From contig CAMBPA010000052.1 of the NCBI GenBank assembly GCA_945869355.1, positions 1 to 7,688 on the forward strand: a stretch of 7,688 nt of DNA, read 5' to 3'. This DNA comes from Bordetella parapertussis (lineage in GTDB: Bacteria; Pseudomonadota; Gammaproteobacteria; Burkholderiales; Burkholderiaceae_B). Under the pieces are notes generated by a model. That model worked only from the letters and a program-made list of their open reading frames with translations. It made no database searches and was not told the DNA's origin. How positions within the stretch are numbered: position 1 is the first letter of the stretch; the number at the start of each line of letters is the position of its first letter. Shown here piece after piece: positions 6,073 through 7,688 of the stretch. A program made the position numbers and the translations under genes.

Positions 6073-7071
6073 CTAAAGGGCCTGCGCAACACCCGCGGCA
6101 TGCGCCTGCTCGTCAGCGTGATAGGACGAACGCACCATGGCGCCCACTGCAGCATGGTGAAAGCCCATGGCGTAAGCTTCACGCTCAAACATCTTAAACA
6201 TGTCGGGATGCACGTAACGCAAGACCGGCAAGTGGTGCTCTGAAGGTTGCAAGTATTGGCCGATCGTCAACATTTCTACGTCGTGTGCACGCATGTCGCG
6301 CATCACCTGCAGAATCTCTTCGTCGGTTTCGCCCAAGCCCAGCATCAACCCAGATTTCGTTGGCGTGCCAGGATGACGTTTTTTAAATTCTTGTAGCAGT
6401 TTGAGTGAGTGCATGTAATCAGAACCCGGGCGCGCTTGCTTATACAGGCGCGGCACGGTTTCCATGTTGTGGTTCATCACATCAGGCGGTCCACCATCCA
6501 GGATCTCAAGCGCACGATCTAGGCGACCACGGAAATCTGGCACCAAGACTTCAATCTTGGTATTGGGGGACAACTCACGAACCTTCTGAATGCATTCCAC
6601 AAAATGGCCCGCACCACCGTCGCGCAAATCATCACGGTCCACAGAGGTGATCACCACATAGGTGAGCTTCAGCGCCGCAATTGTGCGGGCAAGGTTGACA
6701 GGCTCGTTCACATCCAACGGGTCGGGGCGGCCATGGCCCACATCACAAAACGGGCAGCGACGCGTGCACTTATCACCCATGATCATGAAGGTAGCCGTGC
6801 CCTTACCGAAACATTCGCCGATATTGGGGCACGAGGCCTCTTCGCAGACCGTGTGTAAGTTGTGCTCGCGCAAAATACGTTTGATATCGTAGAAACGGGA
6901 GCCGGCCGGTGCAGCCTTCACACGAATCCACTCTGGCTTCTTTAAACGTTCAGCTGCGATCACCTTGATCGGGATACGAGAAGTCTTGGCTTGCGCCTTT
7001 TGCTTTTGCGTCGCATCGTATGGCGCAGCAGTCGTATCAGTAGAGGCCGAAGGTGGGATGGTTGTCGACAT
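6073..7071 (-). CDS. lipA: Lipoyl synthase LipA
   Basis: LipA is a radical SAM enzyme that inserts two sulfurs into the octanoyl group carried by lipoyl domains, such as those of pyruvate and 2-oxoglutarate dehydrogenases and the glycine cleavage H protein. The 332-residue product has all expected iron-sulfur ligands. The auxiliary cluster cysteines are C76, C81 and C87 ([12 protein letters not shown]). The radical SAM cysteines are C102, C106 and C109 (CTRRCPFC). The C-terminal RSSYHADEQ (314-322) includes the serine that ligates the auxiliary cluster. An extended N-terminus of about 45 residues ([16 protein letters not shown] at 21-36) is usual in Burkholderiales. The start at 7071 is the only Met before the conserved core, and no strong Shine-Dalgarno is visible. 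It lies 62 bases downstream of lipB, whose octanoyl product is its substrate. Confidence 0.98.
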   Translation of the reverse strand: MSTTIPPSASTDTTAAPYDATQKQKAQAKTSRIPIKVIAAERLKKPEWIRVKAAPAGSRFYDIKRILREHNLHTVCEEASCPNIGECFGKGTATFMIMGDKCTRRCPFCDVGHGRPDPLDVNEPVNLARTIAALKLTYVVITSVDRDDLRDGGAGHFVECIQKVRELSPNTKIEVLVPDFRGRLDRALEILDGGPPDVMNHNMETVPRLYKQARPGSDYMHSLKLLQEFKKRHPGTPTKSGLMLGLGETDEEILQVMRDMRAHDVEMLTIGQYLQPSEHHLPVLRYVHPDMFKMFEREAYAMGFHHAAVGAMVRSSYHADEQAHAAGVAQAL

Positions 7072-7133
7072 AAATTGTCAGGGCGCTTCGCCGTTAAACG
7101 TTGCGCCGCCAAGAGTAAAGGGATAACCCTATT

Positions 7134-7688
7134 CTACCCGTTGGAGAGCCGCAAACCACATTGGCCAGCGATTTGTGTGGCTAATGCTTGTGCGACATCA
7201 TCCCATTGCGCACGCGCGCCCATATCGACCATATTGATGGTCTGCAATCCCGCATATCCGCAGGGGTTAATGCCCTCAAACGGCGTCAAATCCATATCGA
7301 CGTTTAACGCGACGCCGTGATACGTGCAGCCATTGCGCACCTTGATGCCCAACGCCGCAATCTTGGCGAGCGTATCGCCGACGGGCACATACACTCCGGG
7401 TGCGCCGTCTTTACGACACGCGTGCTGCACTCCGAAACCCGCGAGGGTCAGGATGACCGATTCTTCGATCTCGTTGACCATCTGCTTGATGTAACGCCCG
7501 GAACGCTTGAGATCTGCCAAGATATAGACCACCACTTGCCCAGGACCGTGATAAGTCACTTGTCCACCACGATCCGTCTGGATGACCGGAATCTTGCCAG
7601 GGTTAAGTAGGTGTTCAGGCTTACTCGCCTGACCGAGCGTGTAGATCGGCGTGTGTTCGACTAGCCACAGCTCGTCCGCGGTATCCGG
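7134..7688 (-). CDS. lipB: Octanoyltransferase LipB, partial (N-terminus beyond the window)
   Basis: LipB moves octanoate from acyl carrier protein onto the lipoyl domain lysine of target enzymes, the step before LipA. The frame is open from the stop at 7134 to the last base of the window, giving 184 codons. Against the usual 210-220 residues, about 30 N-terminal residues are missing to the right. The visible part starts [20 protein letters not shown], then has the signature [13 protein letters not shown], the KIAALG segment with the catalytic lysine, [16 protein letters not shown], and INPCGYAG with the catalytic cysteine. A GTG at 7559 could be misread as a start, but it lies inside the [12 protein letters not shown] motif, so it is an internal valine. 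The gene precedes lipA in a normal lipBA arrangement. Confidence 0.96.
   Translation of the reverse strand, partial: PDTADELWLVEHTPIYTLGQASKPEHLLNPGKIPVIQTDRGGQVTYHGPGQVVVYILADLKRSGRYIKQMVNEIEESVILTLAGFGVQHACRKDGAPGVYVPVGDTLAKIAALGIKVRNGCTYHGVALNVDMDLTPFEGINPCGYAGLQTINMVDMGARAQWDDVAQALATQIAGQCGLRLSNG

Noticed and set aside
7082..7107. Inverted repeat GGCGC...GCGCC in the lipB-lipA gap, possibly a regulatory hairpin
   Set aside because: The stem is only 5 bp around a 16-base loop, with no T tract and no recognisable operator. It is expected by chance in GC-containing DNA.
7119..7130. AGGGATAACCCT near-palindrome resembling part of a homing-endonuclease site
   Set aside because: It is a short 12-base near-palindrome that does not match the full known recognition site, and no intron or endonuclease gene is present.

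Overview
The window looks like ordinary chromosomal DNA from a betaproteobacterium, most likely Burkholderiales and possibly Alcaligenaceae or a close relative. This rests on recognising the proteins: a DksA whose zinc-finger positions read C-T-S-A, a HslV with the MEQFHG propeptide, and LipA/LipB sequences of the Burkholderiales type. Base composition looks only moderately GC-rich by eye, lower than in Bordetella or Burkholderia. The genus is an inference and was not checked by a search. Coding density is very high, and no gap between genes exceeds about 100 bases.

The left part (about 1-3330) reads on the + strand. It starts with a short leader containing a hairpin and U-rich tail, then dksA (stringent-response RNA polymerase regulator with a long Lys/Ala/Pro-rich N-terminal tail). 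A second hairpin follows, then hslV-hslU (ATP-dependent HslUV protease) and, 13 bases after hslU, a PduO-type cob(I)alamin adenosyltransferase. A weak hairpin lies where this block meets the opposing genes.

The right part (3333-7688) reads entirely on the - strand. In transcription order it has lipB (its N-terminal end lies beyond the window), lipA, a class III (CaiB/BaiF) CoA-transferase, an HMG-CoA-lyase-family enzyme, and a small zinc-ribbon membrane protein of unknown function. Gaps are 62, 21, 65 and 35 bases, so they may form one transcription unit, although each gap could hide a promoter. LipB and LipA make protein-bound lipoate. The CoA-transferase and lyase plausibly form a two-step module that activates a dicarboxylic or hydroxy acid as its CoA ester and then cleaves it. 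Their substrate cannot be read from the sequence.

I saw no CRISPR array, tRNA, rRNA, insertion sequence, prophage gene or defence system. I did not find a convincing novel system. The points most worth a second look are the histone-like tail on DksA, the CoA-transferase/lyase pair with its divergent His-x-His motif, the unassigned zinc-ribbon membrane protein, and the hairpins ahead of dksA and hslV.
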